A stretch of 64,000 nucleotides of DNA from Rhizobium leguminosarum. Its GTDB lineage: Bacteria > Pseudomonadota > Alphaproteobacteria > Rhizobiales > Rhizobiaceae. The notes beneath the pieces were generated by a model, which was given only the letters and a program-made list of their open reading frames with translations, ran no database searches and was not told where the DNA came from. Where the stretch lies: the NCBI RefSeq assembly GCF_001679785.1, contig NZ_CP016286.1, positions 4,288,501 through 4,352,500 of the forward strand, given 5' to 3'. Each line of letters opens with the position of its first letter. The first letter of the stretch is position 1. This document shows positions 35,561 to 44,902 of this stretch, piece after piece. A program made the translations under genes and the position numbers.

Positions 35561-36943
35561 TCATCGGGCCGCGGCGCATATTCGGGCGTGTGCCCGGATG
35601 AATTCGTCGGCATAGGGGCAAGCCGACGTCATCGCCACTTTGATGCGGCGCACCGAGACGCGAACCTGCGCGCCGATTTTCAAAAGCTTCAGCCTGATGG
35701 TGCCGCAGGTGGCCTCGGCGAGCCGGGTATGGACAAGGCCGAGGCGGCGCAGGGCGCAGATCAGGACATAGGCAAACGAGGCGAACCAGAGCCGCAGTTG
35801 ATTGGCGCGCATGGTATGGGCACTGGTGCGGTCGGCGTAGAGGTCGAGCTGGCATTCCTTAATCCGGTTTTCCATATCGCCGCGAGCGCAGTAGAGATCC
35901 TCGTAAAGCGCCTGTGGCGCCCAGCACGCCGGTTTGAGGGAGGTCACGATGAAGCGCGGATTGGCGCCCAGCAGGGTCCATTCGGCCTTTCCGACGACCC
36001 GCCTGCGGCGTGTCCAACTGTCTTTCGTCGACCACATGAAGTCGACAAAGACGCGGGCTGCCAGGCCGCTTGCCTTGGATGACAGGCGCGCTTCCTCCAA
36101 GGCCGAGGCGATCTGCCCTTCCAGCCGCGAGTTGCGCGCCAGGCCAAAGACATAATCGATCTGATTGCTCTCGCACCAGTCCATCAGTTCGTCGCGAGCA
36201 AAGCCGGAATCGGCACGCAGGACGATGCGCACGTTCGGCCAGCTTTGGCGGATCTGCCCGATGATGCGATCGAGTTCGGCTACCGATCCTGCGCTGGCGT
36301 CAATGTTCGAACGCCGCAGCTTGGCCGAAAGCAGGTGGCGGCCACAGAAGATGTAGAGTGGCAAATAGCAATGGCAGCCATAATAGCCATGGAAGAATGT
36401 CCCCTCCTGGTGGCCGTGCAGCGGATCGTCGGTGGCATCGAGATCGAGCACGATTTCCTCAGGCGGCCTGTCGTGGGCCTCCAGGAACAGGTCGACAAAC
36501 AGGGCTTCCAGCGCTTGCCTGTCGTAACCGATCTTGTGATAGCGCGTCGGCGCCCCGAGGCGCCCATGCTCCAGTCGGTTCAGCGTCGACTTGCCGGCAA
36601 GGACCGCACAGTCTTGCCGCTTCGGCGTCAGGCTCTGCGACAAAAGCCCAAGAACGGGATCGTGGCGCAGCGTGTCATGGTCATCGACGTCCTCGTATCC
36701 CAAGGCGATCGCGGCGATGCGCTGGCCAACCAGCGTGCGCACGCTGTGGACCGTGCAAGCCGGATCGCGACCATCGACAAAGCACGCCGCCACCCGGTCG
36801 AACAGGCCGATGGCTCTGTCGACATGGCGAAGGAGCAAGGCGCCGGCATCTGAGGTGATCGCTCCGCCGTCGAAATCTGCCACAACTTTGTGGCCGTCGA
36901 AGCCTTCAAATTCAAGCTGCGCGCGGATACACTGTGTCTGCAT
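35561..36943 (-). CDS. IS1380-family transposase
   Basis: A 460-residue DDE transposase of the IS1380 type. The N-terminus reads FDGHKVVADFDGGAITSDAG, then HDTLRHDPVLGLL. Catalytic-type acids are in EIVLDLDATDDPLHGHQEGT, RIVLRADSGFARDELMDWCE and DMENRIKE. Length and frame are intact. It occupies most of the element that splits the island integrase, on the same strand as that gene. Confidence 0.92.
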   Translation of the reverse strand: MQTQCIRAQLEFEGFDGHKVVADFDGGAITSDAGALLLRHVDRAIGLFDRVAACFVDGRDPACTVHSVRTLVGQRIAAIALGYEDVDDHDTLRHDPVLGLLSQSLTPKRQDCAVLAGKSTLNRLEHGRLGAPTRYHKIGYDRQALEALFVDLFLEAHDRPPEEIVLDLDATDDPLHGHQEGTFFHGYYGCHCYLPLYIFCGRHLLSAKLRRSNIDASAGSVAELDRIIGQIRQSWPNVRIVLRADSGFARDELMDWCESNQIDYVFGLARNSRLEGQIASALEEARLSSKASGLAARVFVDFMWSTKDSWTRRRRVVGKAEWTLLGANPRFIVTSLKPACWAPQALYEDLYCARGDMENRIKECQLDLYADRTSAHTMRANQLRLWFASFAYVLICALRRLGLVHTRLAEATCGTIRLKLLKIGAQVRVSVRRIKVAMTSACPYADEFIRAHARICAAAR

Positions 36944-37036
36944 CGGACCCCGTCTTTCAATCTGATAACTCTTTGTTGCAAAAGCAGTTTCTCAGATTCT
37001 TGGGGCCGATGCACCCCTTACTTTGAGATATTCAGG

Positions 37037-38565
37037 TTAGGAAGCTCCGACTTAAACCAGTGCCTGAACGAATGCGTCGGCCCTTTACGCTTGTCGGTGA
37101 TACCCAATCCGCGTACCCAGGTGCCGACCCGATTACTGACACCCTTCGAAGGGTGCTTCTGGTCGTCTCGCAGCTGGATTGCCGCCTTTCCCTTACTGCC
37201 TCCATAAAACAAAGGCCCTTTGCCTCGGGTCTTTACAAACTCAAGGAAGCCATCTGCGATGAGGTCCGGGTGGATTGGTACGACCCTCTCTGATCCCTCG
37301 TTCTTAAGCGACCCGCCGTCCGGTGCGGGGGTGATATGGAGACAGGGGTTACCAGCATCATCGGTGATGACCATGGTTGCCCAAAGCTGCGCTATCTCTG
37401 CGACACGCGAGCCTGTCTGGGCTTGGAGCCACGGTATCCACCGGAGGTGCGCTAGCGTTTCCTTACGCGCCGCACTGAGTATAAGCGCCACCTCGGGGCG
37501 GGTGAAAGGCAGACGCCTTGTTCCTGCCACGGCCTTCTGTGGTGCCTTCACGCCTTCGAAGGGATTGCGGTTGATGCCGGTCGTCTCGCTGTCTCTGAGA
37601 CCGAAGCGGTAGAGCGTGTTGAGCGCGGCGAGGTAGGTTGTCGAGATCTTCTTAAGGCCTTCAGCTATAAGCGCGTCCTTCCAGCGCAAAGCGTCGGATC
37701 GTTCAACCCGGTGCGGATCGTCATGCCCTACGAACTTCGTAAAGCGCGCCAAGTAGCCGCGCCATGTCGAAATGGTAGAAGCAGCGCGCTTGTCCGCCGC
37801 CTTCCAGCGGTCGAAGAGATCGTCGAAGGTCTTGACGTACTCGTCGGTCGAGTGCCGCGCGGCGGTGGTCTTGGCTTTCCATTGCGGGTATTGCGCCGCG
37901 TAAGGGTCGGCCGCGTAGTTTCCGTGGCTGCGCTGCGCGAGCGTTTCCGCGACCCGCCTCAAAGTCGCCGGTAGCCCTTCGACCAGATCGCGATATGACT
38001 TCTCTGACAGCAGCAAGGCGCGGGCGGACAGGAAAGCGTCAAGGTCGACGATGCGGCTAACACGTGCGACGGCGGCGGCTCTGCCCTTGGGCGTCAGCGT
38101 TCGAATGCCCTCTTCGGCGTCGGTGATCATGTCCTCCCACTCGGAAAGCTCGCTCCACTCCTCGACCCCATCGTCCACGACAATCTTATGGCGCGCCGGG
38201 GGATCGGCCTCATACTGGGCAAGGAGTGCTTTGTGGATCTCGCCCAACAAAGAGGTGATATCCATATGGGAAAGATCTTCAGGCCCGCGCTGCGCTGCAT
38301 CTAGGAATGCTTCGACATGGCCTAAGGCTGCGGCGTGACGAACTTTAGCCAGTCGCGATGCGGGAGCGCCAAGGGAAAAGGTGATCATATCGCCTAGCGT
38401 GACCGTGACCATATAGGTGGCGCTGTCCGGTGCGGTCGTTACGGGAAGATAAATCGAGAGCTTTTTGCCGCGCAAAATGGGCAGGAGAGCGGTAGGGACG
38501 CGCTTCTTAAATTGCTCGTTCTTCGTGCCAGCGCGCTTCATTGGTCGGGAGATCCGCATTACCAT
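37037..38565 (-). pseudogene. Island tyrosine integrase, N-terminal piece (split by IS1380)
   Basis: The frame from the ATG at 38565 gives a DUF6538-like start, a SAM-like core-binding domain (about 200-310) and a phage-integrase catalytic domain with the first Arg in QTGSRVAEIAQLW and the HSFRHWFKSELPN box. After PN the frame reads five residues of IS (LNISK) and stops at 37018, before the GHx and Tyr motifs, which lie at 33300-33478. The protein as encoded lacks the catalytic tyrosine and should be dead. Its place beside tRNA-Leu marks it as the island's own integrase. Confidence 0.92.
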
Positions 38566-38651
38566 TGTGTGGCGCTCCTGTGTGACACTGAGGAGCAGTC
38601 AACCCCTTGAAATGCTAAAAGAATAACGATTTCAAGGGGGACAAAAGGAAA

Positions 38652-38738
38652 TGGTGCCCAGAAGAGGACTCGAACCTCCACACCCTTTCGGGTACCAGCA
38701 CCTGAAGCTGGCGCGTCTACCAATTCCGCCATCTGGGC
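38652..38738 (-). tRNA. tRNA-Leu (CAG)
   Basis: Read on the minus strand, the 87-base gene starts GCCCAGATGGCGGAATTGGT and ends TCTGGGCACCA with CCA encoded. The acceptor stem is GCCCAGA/TCTGGGC, the anticodon stem CCAGC-TTCAGGT-GCTGG with anticodon CAG, the class II variable arm TACCCGAAAGGGTG, and the T arm GGTTCGAGTCC. The island uses its 3' end as attachment site and leaves the gene whole. Confidence 0.97.
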
Positions 38739-38906
38739 GACGGAGAGCGATGTAAGGGGGTGGCCCCTGACTGTCAACTGGGTTTTTGAAGTTTTTCTGA
38801 CAGGTGGCGAGAAAGCAGCCGATCACATGGGCGGGAGTGGCCCGAGGCGGGCATAGCGCTTCGGTGGTCACGCCCTATATAAAGGAAATATCGAAAGGAA
38901 TGCCTC

Positions 38907-39329
38907 ATGCTTGCTCCCCGCACGCTTCTGCTCGCCGGCCTTCTCGCCATGCTCACGCCCGCCATCGCCGGGGCTGATTCGCTGAAGCTCGGCAAGCCGG
39001 GGGTTGCGCCGCTGAACACGGGCTCGACGCTCTGCGATTTTCGCGGCTGCTTCGGTTTCGGGCCGCAGCAATGGCATCGCCCCGCCTATGTCCAGCCGAA
39101 CTACCGTCCACGCGGCGCGACCGGGCCGACTTACTACCAGCCGGGGGCTGCCGGCCGGCCGCAGCTGACCTATGATCCGCCGCCGGTGCGCAGAGTGCAG
39201 CCGAAGGCGCGCGACATGAACAGCCATGCCGCCTGGTGCAGCAACGAGTACCGCTCCTACAATCCGCGGACCGACCGTTTCCTCACCTATGAAGGCATCT
39301 ACAAGACCTGCCGCTCGCCCTATCGCTGA
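38907..39329 (+). CDS. BA14K-like secreted protein
   Basis: A 140-residue protein with a signal peptide (MLAPRTLLLAGLLAMLTPAI, cleavage near AGADS). A Pro/Tyr/Gly-rich middle follows, and the C-terminal motif HAAWCSNEYRSYNPRTDRFL, TYEGIYKTC is the BA14K-type ending common in Rhizobiales. GAAAGGA stands upstream of the ATG. Members of this group are exported, some with lectin-like or immunoreactive properties in Brucella. The role here is unknown. It faces the SelT/W-like gene 9 bases away. Confidence 0.85.
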   Translation: MLAPRTLLLAGLLAMLTPAIAGADSLKLGKPGVAPLNTGSTLCDFRGCFGFGPQQWHRPAYVQPNYRPRGATGPTYYQPGAAGRPQLTYDPPPVRRVQPKARDMNSHAAWCSNEYRSYNPRTDRFLTYEGIYKTCRSPYR

Positions 39330-39338
39330 TCGACGTGA

Positions 39339-39632
39339 TCAGCTTTCGAGCGAGGCGCGGTCGACATGGCCGAGATCGCGGCCGGGCTCGACGATGTCGC
39401 GGACCCGCTGCTTCAGCTCCTTCGGCCCGGGAAAGCCGCCGTCGCGCTTGCGCTCCCAGATCAGATCGCCATTGACGCGGATCTCGAAATTGCCGCCGGT
39501 GGCGGGGATCAGCGCCACTTCACCGAGGCTGTCGGAAAATGTGTGCAGCAGTTCCTGCGCCATCCAGCTGGCGCGCAGCAGCCAGTTGCATTGGGTGCAG
39601 TAGAGGATCGTGACGCGGGCTTTTTCGGTCAT
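39339..39632 (-). CDS. SelT/SelW/SelH-family thioredoxin-like protein
   Basis: A 97-residue protein with the family redox motif CTQC near the start (VTILYCTQCNWLLRASWMAQ) and the second strand region GGNFEIRVNGDLIWERKRDG followed by FPGPKELKQRVRD. The selenocysteine position is cysteine here. The family (Rdx) is thought to act in thiol redox; the substrate is not known. Length is normal and the frame complete. Confidence 0.92.
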   Translation of the reverse strand: MTEKARVTILYCTQCNWLLRASWMAQELLHTFSDSLGEVALIPATGGNFEIRVNGDLIWERKRDGGFPGPKELKQRVRDIVEPGRDLGHVDRASLES

Positions 39633-39694
39633 AGCGATGTCCTTTCGTTTGCTCAGATTTAAGGCCTGTCGCGTGCCGGCGCAATTGCTTCGCT

Positions 39695-39810
39695 AGAGCA
39701 TGATGCCGAAAAGTGTGAGCGGTTTTCGGGCGACATCATGCTATAACTATTTAATTAAGAACAGGATTCAGGCTTTGGGTCGAACCGGCCTAAGGCCTGA
39801 ATCCTGTTCT
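39695..39810. repeat. Two-hairpin intergenic repeat, copy 2
   Basis: Nearly identical to the copies at 9150 and 60255 in the first hairpin (AGAGCATGATGCCGAAAAGT, GAGCGGTTTTCGGGCGACAT). The second hairpin is changed to AACAGGATTCAGGCTTTGGG / GCCTGAATCCTGTT, with the stem largely kept, which suggests that structure matters more than sequence. Confidence 0.8.
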
Positions 39811-39874
39811 GGCGTCTTGCGCGCCGTCCTCCGTCATGGTCTCTTCCCGTGGTCGGCCATACCGGGAAGAGCCC

Positions 39875-40612
39875 ATGCGCGTCGCAGTCATCGAAAACAT
39901 GCGGAATACCGGCCTCGGCGCGCTTGCCGCGGCCCTCGACGAGGCCGGCGCGGAGATGGAGTGGTTCCGGGTGTGGCAGGATGGCGTCCTGCCGAAAGAT
40001 ATATCCGGCCATGACGCGCTGGTCGTTCTCGGCGGCGAGCACAGCGCGCTGGATGACGAAACCCACCCCTATCTGCCGGAACTCGTCCGGCTCACGCGCC
40101 GCTTCGGTGATGCCGGCAAGGCGGTGCTCGGCATCTGCCTCGGCAGCCAGATCCTCGCCCGCGCCTATGGCGCCGACAATCATTTAGGAATCGCCCGCGA
40201 ATTCGGCTGGCACGGGATCGGCGTCACCGCCGAGGGCCGGGCCGATCCGCTGCTGTCGGCGCTTGGCGGTGAGTTCACCATCTTCGAATGGCATGCCGAT
40301 ACGTTTTCGCTGCCCGAAGGCGCAGTCCGTCTCGCCTCGAGCCCCGTTGCCGAGAACCAGGCGTTCCGCATCGGCCGCGCCGTCTATGGCACCCAGTTCC
40401 ATTTCGAGGCCAATGCTGCGGTCGTCGAGCAATGGAAGGCCGAATTTCCCGATACGATCGCGCGCATTGCGCCCGGCTGGCTGGAGGGCCATGCCGAACT
40501 GGCGGCAAGACACGCCGGTGCCGCCGATGCCGCAGGCCTTGCCATCGCGCGCGCCTGGGTCAGCCTGATCGAGCGGGAAGAGGTCGAAATGCTGTCGCAG
40601 GTCTCGGCTTGA
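39875..40612 (+). CDS. Class I glutamine amidotransferase-like protein
   Basis: About 245 residues from the ATG at 39875 ([20 protein letters not shown]); the frame is open from 39836. The catalytic cysteine is in [16 protein letters not shown] and the catalytic His in [10 protein letters not shown], with a Glu two residues on. The protein is a free-standing GATase1 of the GMP-synthase-like/YfeJ-like group, which transfers or releases ammonia from glutamine or a gamma-glutamyl compound. No synthase partner is nearby. The downstream acetyltransferase starts 11 bases after the stop, so the two probably form an operon. Confidence 0.9.
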   Translation: MRVAVIENMRNTGLGALAAALDEAGAEMEWFRVWQDGVLPKDISGHDALVVLGGEHSALDDETHPYLPELVRLTRRFGDAGKAVLGICLGSQILARAYGADNHLGIAREFGWHGIGVTAEGRADPLLSALGGEFTIFEWHADTFSLPEGAVRLASSPVAENQAFRIGRAVYGTQFHFEANAAVVEQWKAEFPDTIARIAPGWLEGHAELAARHAGAADAAGLAIARAWVSLIEREEVEMLSQVSA

Positions 40613-40623
40613 GGGGTGATGCG

Positions 40624-41172
40624 ATGCCGGCCAGCGAACGCGACAAGATGGCGGCAGGCGAATGGTATTGCTGCCTCGATGACGAGCTCGATCTCTTGCG
40701 CCGGCAGGCGCGCTTAGCCGTCCACGCGCATAACACGCTGCCGCCGGATGAGCGTGGCGCCGTCGCGCCGACCCTGCAAGCGCTCTTTGCGTGGGCCGCG
40801 CCCGATATCTTCATCGAGGCGCCGTTTCACTGCTCTTACGGCATCAATATCACTCTCGGCGAACGCGTCTATTTCAATGCCGGCTGCACCATCTTGGATT
40901 CCGGCCGGGTGAGCATCGGCGACCGCAGCATGTTCGGCCCCGGCGTGCAGATCTATTGCGCCGAGCATCACAAGGATCCGGCACTGCGCAGCACAGGTAT
41001 CGAGATCGCCAGGCCGGTCACCATTGGCAGCGATGTCTGGATCGGCGGCAGCGCCATCATCCTCGGCGGCATCACCATCGGCGACGGTGCAATTGTCGGC
41101 GCCGGTGCGGTGGTGACCAGGGATGTGCCGGCCGGCGCAACCGTAGTCGGCAATCCAGCCCGCATCCGCTAA
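40624..41172 (+). CDS. Maltose/galactoside O-acetyltransferase-like enzyme (LbH fold)
   Basis: About 182 residues from [20 protein letters not shown] (40624). The maltose acetyltransferase N-terminal helix pair precedes a left-handed beta helix with hexapeptide repeats ([36 protein letters not shown] with the catalytic His, [20 protein letters not shown]). It acetylates sugars or related hydroxyls with acetyl-CoA. It is closely coupled to the amidotransferase gene. Confidence 0.93.
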   Translation: MPASERDKMAAGEWYCCLDDELDLLRRQARLAVHAHNTLPPDERGAVAPTLQALFAWAAPDIFIEAPFHCSYGINITLGERVYFNAGCTILDSGRVSIGDRSMFGPGVQIYCAEHHKDPALRSTGIEIARPVTIGSDVWIGGSAIILGGITIGDGAIVGAGAVVTRDVPAGATVVGNPARIR

Positions 41173-41259
41173 CGCCGGCAAGACCGCCATTCCGCGATGA
41201 TCTGCCATCTCGACAGCAGCGATCATTCCGCTAGATGAGAGGACAAACGGGAGGGAAGC

Positions 41260-41712
41260 ATGAGCGAACTGAATTTACCCATGGAAGGCGGCTGCCGTTG
41301 CGGCCGGGTGCGGTTGAAGATCAGCGCCCCGCCGCTGCTCACCATGGCCTGTCATTGCACCGGGTGCCAGAAAATGACCGCGAGCGCCTATTCGCTGAGT
41401 GCGGCCATCCCCAGCGAAGGCTTCGAGGTCACACAAGGCGAGCCTGTCATCGGCGGCCTGCATGGCGTCACGAAGCATTATTTCTGCCCGCATTGCATGA
41501 GTTGGATGTTCACCCGCCCGGAAGGCATGGACTGGTTCGTCAATCTGCGCGCGACCATGCTCGACGACCCCAGCTGGTTCACGCCTTTCATCGAGACGTG
41601 GACGAGCGAGAAGCTGTCATTCGCCGAGACTGGCGCGGTGTACAGCTATGAGGCGCTGCCTGCGATGGACGCGTATGAGGGGCTGGTGAAGGAGTATATG
41701 GGCAGGGGGTAA
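41260..41712 (+). CDS. GFA-family zinc protein
   Basis: A 150-residue protein of the glutathione-dependent formaldehyde-activating (Gfa/CENP-V) fold. Its zinc cysteines are in GGCRCGRVRL, ACHCTGCQKM and FCPHCMSWMF. GGAGGGAAGC precedes the ATG. Most such single-domain proteins have no proven enzymatic role, though binding of S-hydroxymethyl-glutathione-type compounds is possible. It stands alone, 87 bases after the acetyltransferase. Confidence 0.93.
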   Translation: MSELNLPMEGGCRCGRVRLKISAPPLLTMACHCTGCQKMTASAYSLSAAIPSEGFEVTQGEPVIGGLHGVTKHYFCPHCMSWMFTRPEGMDWFVNLRATMLDDPSWFTPFIETWTSEKLSFAETGAVYSYEALPAMDAYEGLVKEYMGRG

Positions 41713-41713
41713 G

Positions 41714-41953
41714 TCAAAACTGCCTGTATTTCGCAAATGGCAAGCCATGCTTCGCGACATACTCATTTTGCTCCGCGATCGCCTCGGCGTTTTCAATTCG
41801 CCAAAGTCTCTCGCGTTCTTCGCGAGGCAACGTCTCATCATCGCTTGTTTTTTGATCGAAGGTCGGAGCTTTGTAGTCCTTTTCGATCTTGGAATCAGTG
41901 TTTGCACCCATCACCGATCCCGGTTTGCCCGTCGTTCGGCTTTCATCGTTCAT
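41714..41953 (-). CDS. Orphan CcdA-like antitoxin C-terminus protein
   Basis: A 79-residue protein with an acidic, probably disordered N-terminal half and the CcdA-family C-terminal pattern RERLWRIENAEAIAEQNEYV, then AKHGLPFAKYRQF, the part that wraps the toxin in CcdA. The usual ribbon-helix-helix DNA-binding segment is missing. No ccdB-like toxin gene lies next to it: the downstream side is the convergent GFA gene, one base away. It may be a remnant, an anti-addiction orphan or a repurposed protein. Confidence 0.7.
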   Translation of the reverse strand: MNDESRTTGKPGSVMGANTDSKIEKDYKAPTFDQKTSDDETLPREERERLWRIENAEAIAEQNEYVAKHGLPFAKYRQF

Positions 41954-42006
41954 CGCAGAATCCCCCTCGGAAATAACTGTTGACGGAGCCTAACCACTTC
42001 TCTTTC

Positions 42007-42083
42007 GTCATGCTCGGGCCTGTCCCGAGCATCTGCAGCCGTTTGATATGTAGCAGATCCTCGGCACAAGGCCGAGGATGACG
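42007..42083. repeat. Intergenic palindromic repeat (GTCATGCTCGGG..GAGGATGACG type)
   Basis: Two short dyads, ATGCTCGGG-CCTGT-CCCGAGCAT and ATCCTCGG-CACAAGG-CCGAGGAT, are joined by about 30 bases. This type is frequent between genes in Rhizobiales, from memory. It lies downstream of lepA and upstream of the CcdA-like gene and may end the lepA transcript. Confidence 0.6.
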
Positions 42084-42156
42084 GCGAACAAAGAGCGAGG
42101 CTTGTCAACATCTAAGGAGACCTACGTCTCCTCGTCAAACGAAGCTCTGCGAAAGC

Positions 42157-43980
42157 CTATTCGTCGCCCATCTTCAGCGCTGCGATGAAGGCTTCCTGGG
42201 GAATCTCTACCTTGCCGAACTGGCGCATGCGCTTCTTGCCGGCCTTCTGCTTGTCGAGCAGCTTGCGCTTGCGGGTGGCATCGCCGCCGTAGCATTTCGC
42301 GGTCACGTCCTTGCGCAGCGCCGAGATCGTCTCGCGGGCAATGACGTTGCCGCCGATCGCCGCCTGGATCGGGATCTTGAACATGTGCTTCGGGATCAGC
42401 TCCTTGAGCTTCTCGCACATGTCGCGGCCGCGCTTTTCGGCAGCCGTCCGGTGCACCATCATCGACAGCGCGTCAACAGGCTCGCCGTTGACGAGGATCG
42501 ACATCTTCACGAGGTTGCCCTCGCGGTGGTCGGTCAGCGTGTAGTCGAAGGAGGCATAACCCTTCGAGATCGACTTCAGCCGGTCGTAGAAATCGAACAC
42601 GACTTCGTTGAGCGGCAGGTCGTAGGTCAGCATCGCGCGTGTGCCGACATAGGTGAGTTCGATCTGGATGCCGCGCCGGTCCTGGCAGAGCTTCAGGATG
42701 CTGCCGAGATAATCATCGGGCGTCAGGATCGTCGCGCGGATCCACGGCTCGTGGATTTCCGAGATCTTGACGACGTCGGGCATATCGGCCGGATTGTGCA
42801 GCTCGCGCTCCGTGCCGTCGGTCATGTACATCTTGTAGACGACGGAGGGTGCGGTGGCGATGAGGTCGAGGTCGAACTCGCGCTCCAGCCGTTCCTGGAT
42901 GATTTCGAGATGCAGCAGGCCGAGGAAGCCGCAGCGGAAACCGAAGCCGAGGGCCGCCGACGATTCCATTTCGAAGGAGAAGGAGGCGTCGTTGAGGCGA
43001 AGCTTGCCCATGGCGGCGCGCAGATCCTCGAAATCGGCGGCATCGACCGGGAAGAGGCCGCAGAACACCACCGGCTGCGCCGGCTTAAAGCCCGGCAGCG
43101 CCTGGGCTGTCGGCCGCTTGTCCTCGGTGATCGTGTCGCCGACGCGGGTATCGGCCACTTCCTTGATCGAGGCCGTGATGAAGCCGATCTCGCCGGGGCC
43201 GAGGCGGTCGATATTGACCATCTTCGGCGTCAGCACGCCGACGCGCTCCACCTGGTATTTCGCATCGGTGCCCATCATCCGCACCGTCTGGCCCTTGGTC
43301 AGCACGCCGTCGATGACGCGGACCAGAACCATGACGCCGAGATAGGCGTCGTACCAGCTGTCGACCAGCAGCGCCTTCAGCGGCGCCTTTTCGCCGCCGG
43401 GGCTCTTCGGCGCCGGCAGCCGGTGGACGATCGCTTCCAGCACGTCGGGAATGCCGAGGCCGGTTTTTGCCGAAATCAGCACCGCCTCCGAAGCGTCGAT
43501 GCCGATCACTTCCTCGATCTGTTCCTTGATGCGGTCGGGTTCGGCCGCCGGCAGGTCGATCTTGTTGAGGACGGTGACGATCTCGTGATTGTTGTCGATC
43601 GCCTGATAGACGTTGGCGAGCGTCTGCGCTTCGACGCCCTGGCTGGCATCGACGACGAGCAGAGAGCCCTCGCACGCCGACAGCGACCGTGAGACTTCAT
43701 AGGCGAAGTCGACATGGCCGGGCGTGTCGATCAGATTGAGAATGTATTTCTCGCCGTTGTTCGCCTGGTAATGCAGGCGCACGGTCTGGGCCTTGATGGT
43801 GATGCCGCGCTCGCGCTCGATATCCATATTGTCGAGCACCTGCTCGGACATTTCGCGCTCGGCAAGGCCGCCCGTCGTCTGGATCAGGCGGTCGGCCAGC
43901 GTCGATTTGCCGTGGTCGATATGGGCCACGATCGAAAAGTTGCGGATATGGGACAGCGGAGTGGTGGAATTGGTGCTCAT
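42157..43980 (-). CDS. lepA: Elongation factor 4 (LepA)
   Basis: About 607 residues from [20 protein letters not shown] (43980; an ATG at 43989 adds three). The GTPase motifs are [22 protein letters not shown] and LNKIDLP. Domains III, V and the LepA-specific C-terminal tail ([37 protein letters not shown]) follow. It binds ribosomes at the membrane and promotes back-translocation or initiation control under stress. The sequence is complete and of usual length. Confidence 0.97.
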   Translation of the reverse strand: MSTNSTTPLSHIRNFSIVAHIDHGKSTLADRLIQTTGGLAEREMSEQVLDNMDIERERGITIKAQTVRLHYQANNGEKYILNLIDTPGHVDFAYEVSRSLSACEGSLLVVDASQGVEAQTLANVYQAIDNNHEIVTVLNKIDLPAAEPDRIKEQIEEVIGIDASEAVLISAKTGLGIPDVLEAIVHRLPAPKSPGGEKAPLKALLVDSWYDAYLGVMVLVRVIDGVLTKGQTVRMMGTDAKYQVERVGVLTPKMVNIDRLGPGEIGFITASIKEVADTRVGDTITEDKRPTAQALPGFKPAQPVVFCGLFPVDAADFEDLRAAMGKLRLNDASFSFEMESSAALGFGFRCGFLGLLHLEIIQERLEREFDLDLIATAPSVVYKMYMTDGTERELHNPADMPDVVKISEIHEPWIRATILTPDDYLGSILKLCQDRRGIQIELTYVGTRAMLTYDLPLNEVVFDFYDRLKSISKGYASFDYTLTDHREGNLVKMSILVNGEPVDALSMMVHRTAAEKRGRDMCEKLKELIPKHMFKIPIQAAIGGNVIARETISALRKDVTAKCYGGDATRKRKLLDKQKAGKKRMRQFGKVEIPQEAFIAALKMGDE

Positions 43981-44065
43981 GCGCGCCATATAGCAGCGCC
44001 GCCCCCTGCCGCAAAGCGGTAATTATCCCGCCGTTTACGCTATTTCGTCCTGTATCGGGCGCGTA

Positions 44066-44767
44066 TCAGACCGGCCACGTCTCCAGCCGCCAGGCCGAAT
44101 CCCAGAACATCCATTCATATTGCGAGGCGCGCACGAAGACATCGGTCATTTGCGCCCGTTCAACCGGCGACGCGGCGCGGGCGGCGATGTCGGTCAGCGC
44201 GATCACCTCGCGGGCTCCGGCGGCAAATTGCGGATCGCCATAGGTGTTGATCCAGGCCTGGAAGGCATTGCCCTCGATAACAGGCCGGTTCTTGATCGCT
44301 TCGCCGACATGCCAGTAGATCCAGAAGCAGGGAAGGATGGAGGACAGCGCCACCGCGTAGGAGCTGTGATAGGCGGTAGCGAGCAGGAAGTTCGTATAGG
44401 CAAAGCCGGCAGGCGAGGGCTCGGCGGATGTAACATCGGCGGAGGTGATGCCGAACTGGGTGAGGAAGCCGGCATGCAGGCCCTGCTCGACGGTGATCGC
44501 CTTCTGCGCCGAGCCGAGGAAGCGCAGGACCTGCGCATTGTCCGGCGCCTTGGCCGCGACGATCGCAAGGCATCGCGCATAATGCTTGAGGTAAAGCGCA
44601 TCCTGCAGAATGTAATGCCGGAAAATCTCAGGCGGCAGTGTGCCGTCCGAAAGCCGCTGCAGCAGCGGCAACGCCTCGATTTCGGCCATGATCGGCGCGA
44701 TCCTGTCCCAGGCGGCAGCCGTGAAGCTTCCTGTCAGTTCCGTGCTCTGTGTACTGGCGTCCATCAC
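44066..44767 (-). CDS. tenA: TenA-family aminopyrimidine aminohydrolase (thiaminase II)
   Basis: A 233-residue all-helical protein of TenA type: PEIFRHYILQDALYLKHYAR near the start, CFWIYWHVGEAIKNRPVI in the middle and EYMWMFWDSAW-like ending (SQYEWMFWDSAWRLETW). TenA hydrolyses aminopyrimidine breakdown products of thiamin for salvage. It is a single gene divergent from an XRE-cupin regulator 135 bases away, which could control it. Confidence 0.92.
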   Translation of the reverse strand: MMDASTQSTELTGSFTAAAWDRIAPIMAEIEALPLLQRLSDGTLPPEIFRHYILQDALYLKHYARCLAIVAAKAPDNAQVLRFLGSAQKAITVEQGLHAGFLTQFGITSADVTSAEPSPAGFAYTNFLLATAYHSSYAVALSSILPCFWIYWHVGEAIKNRPVIEGNAFQAWINTYGDPQFAAGAREVIALTDIAARAASPVERAQMTDVFVRASQYEWMFWDSAWRLETWPV

Positions 44768-44902
44768 TCTCTCCTCGGATTACGCCGCCATATATGGACG
44801 GCGCAGCGGCGAAAGCAAGGCGCGTTTGGCCGCTTTTTGTAACCACTTGATTCCATCATCAGATACTGTATTTCTCTTATAGTAGAATAATGGAACTGGG
44901 AA

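Larger units (their letters stand above)
33475..37040. mobile_element. IS1380-family element carrying a group II intron
   Basis: The element occupies 33479-37036 and is flanked by TTAG at 33475-33478 and 37037-37040. The inward ends, CCCGCTTTTCTCA on the left and CCTGAATATCTCA on the right, match at 9 of 13 positions. Subtracting the intron (about 1.91 kb) leaves about 1.64 kb, the usual IS1380 size. It inserted into the island integrase gene. Confidence 0.82.
23934..38669. mobile_element. Integrated island in tRNA-Leu(CAG), degenerate
   Basis: The 20-bp sequence AATGGTGCCCAGAAGAGGAC occurs at 23934-23953 and again at 38650-38669, where it is the 3' end of the tRNA-Leu gene. A tyrosine integrase gene lies directly beside the tRNA, the standard layout of a tRNA-targeted island. 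The 14.7 kb inside hold mostly insertion sequences, a group II intron, a resolvase with a res-like site and a few unknown genes. The integrase is split, so the island should no longer excise by itself. Confidence 0.88.

Noticed and set aside
38650..38669. Second tRNA at the left island repeat (23934)
   Set aside because: Only the last 20 bases match; there are no arms upstream, so it is an attachment fragment.
42385..43692. 435-codon plus-strand ORF opposite lepA
   Set aside because: Antisense shadow; lepA is complete on the other strand.
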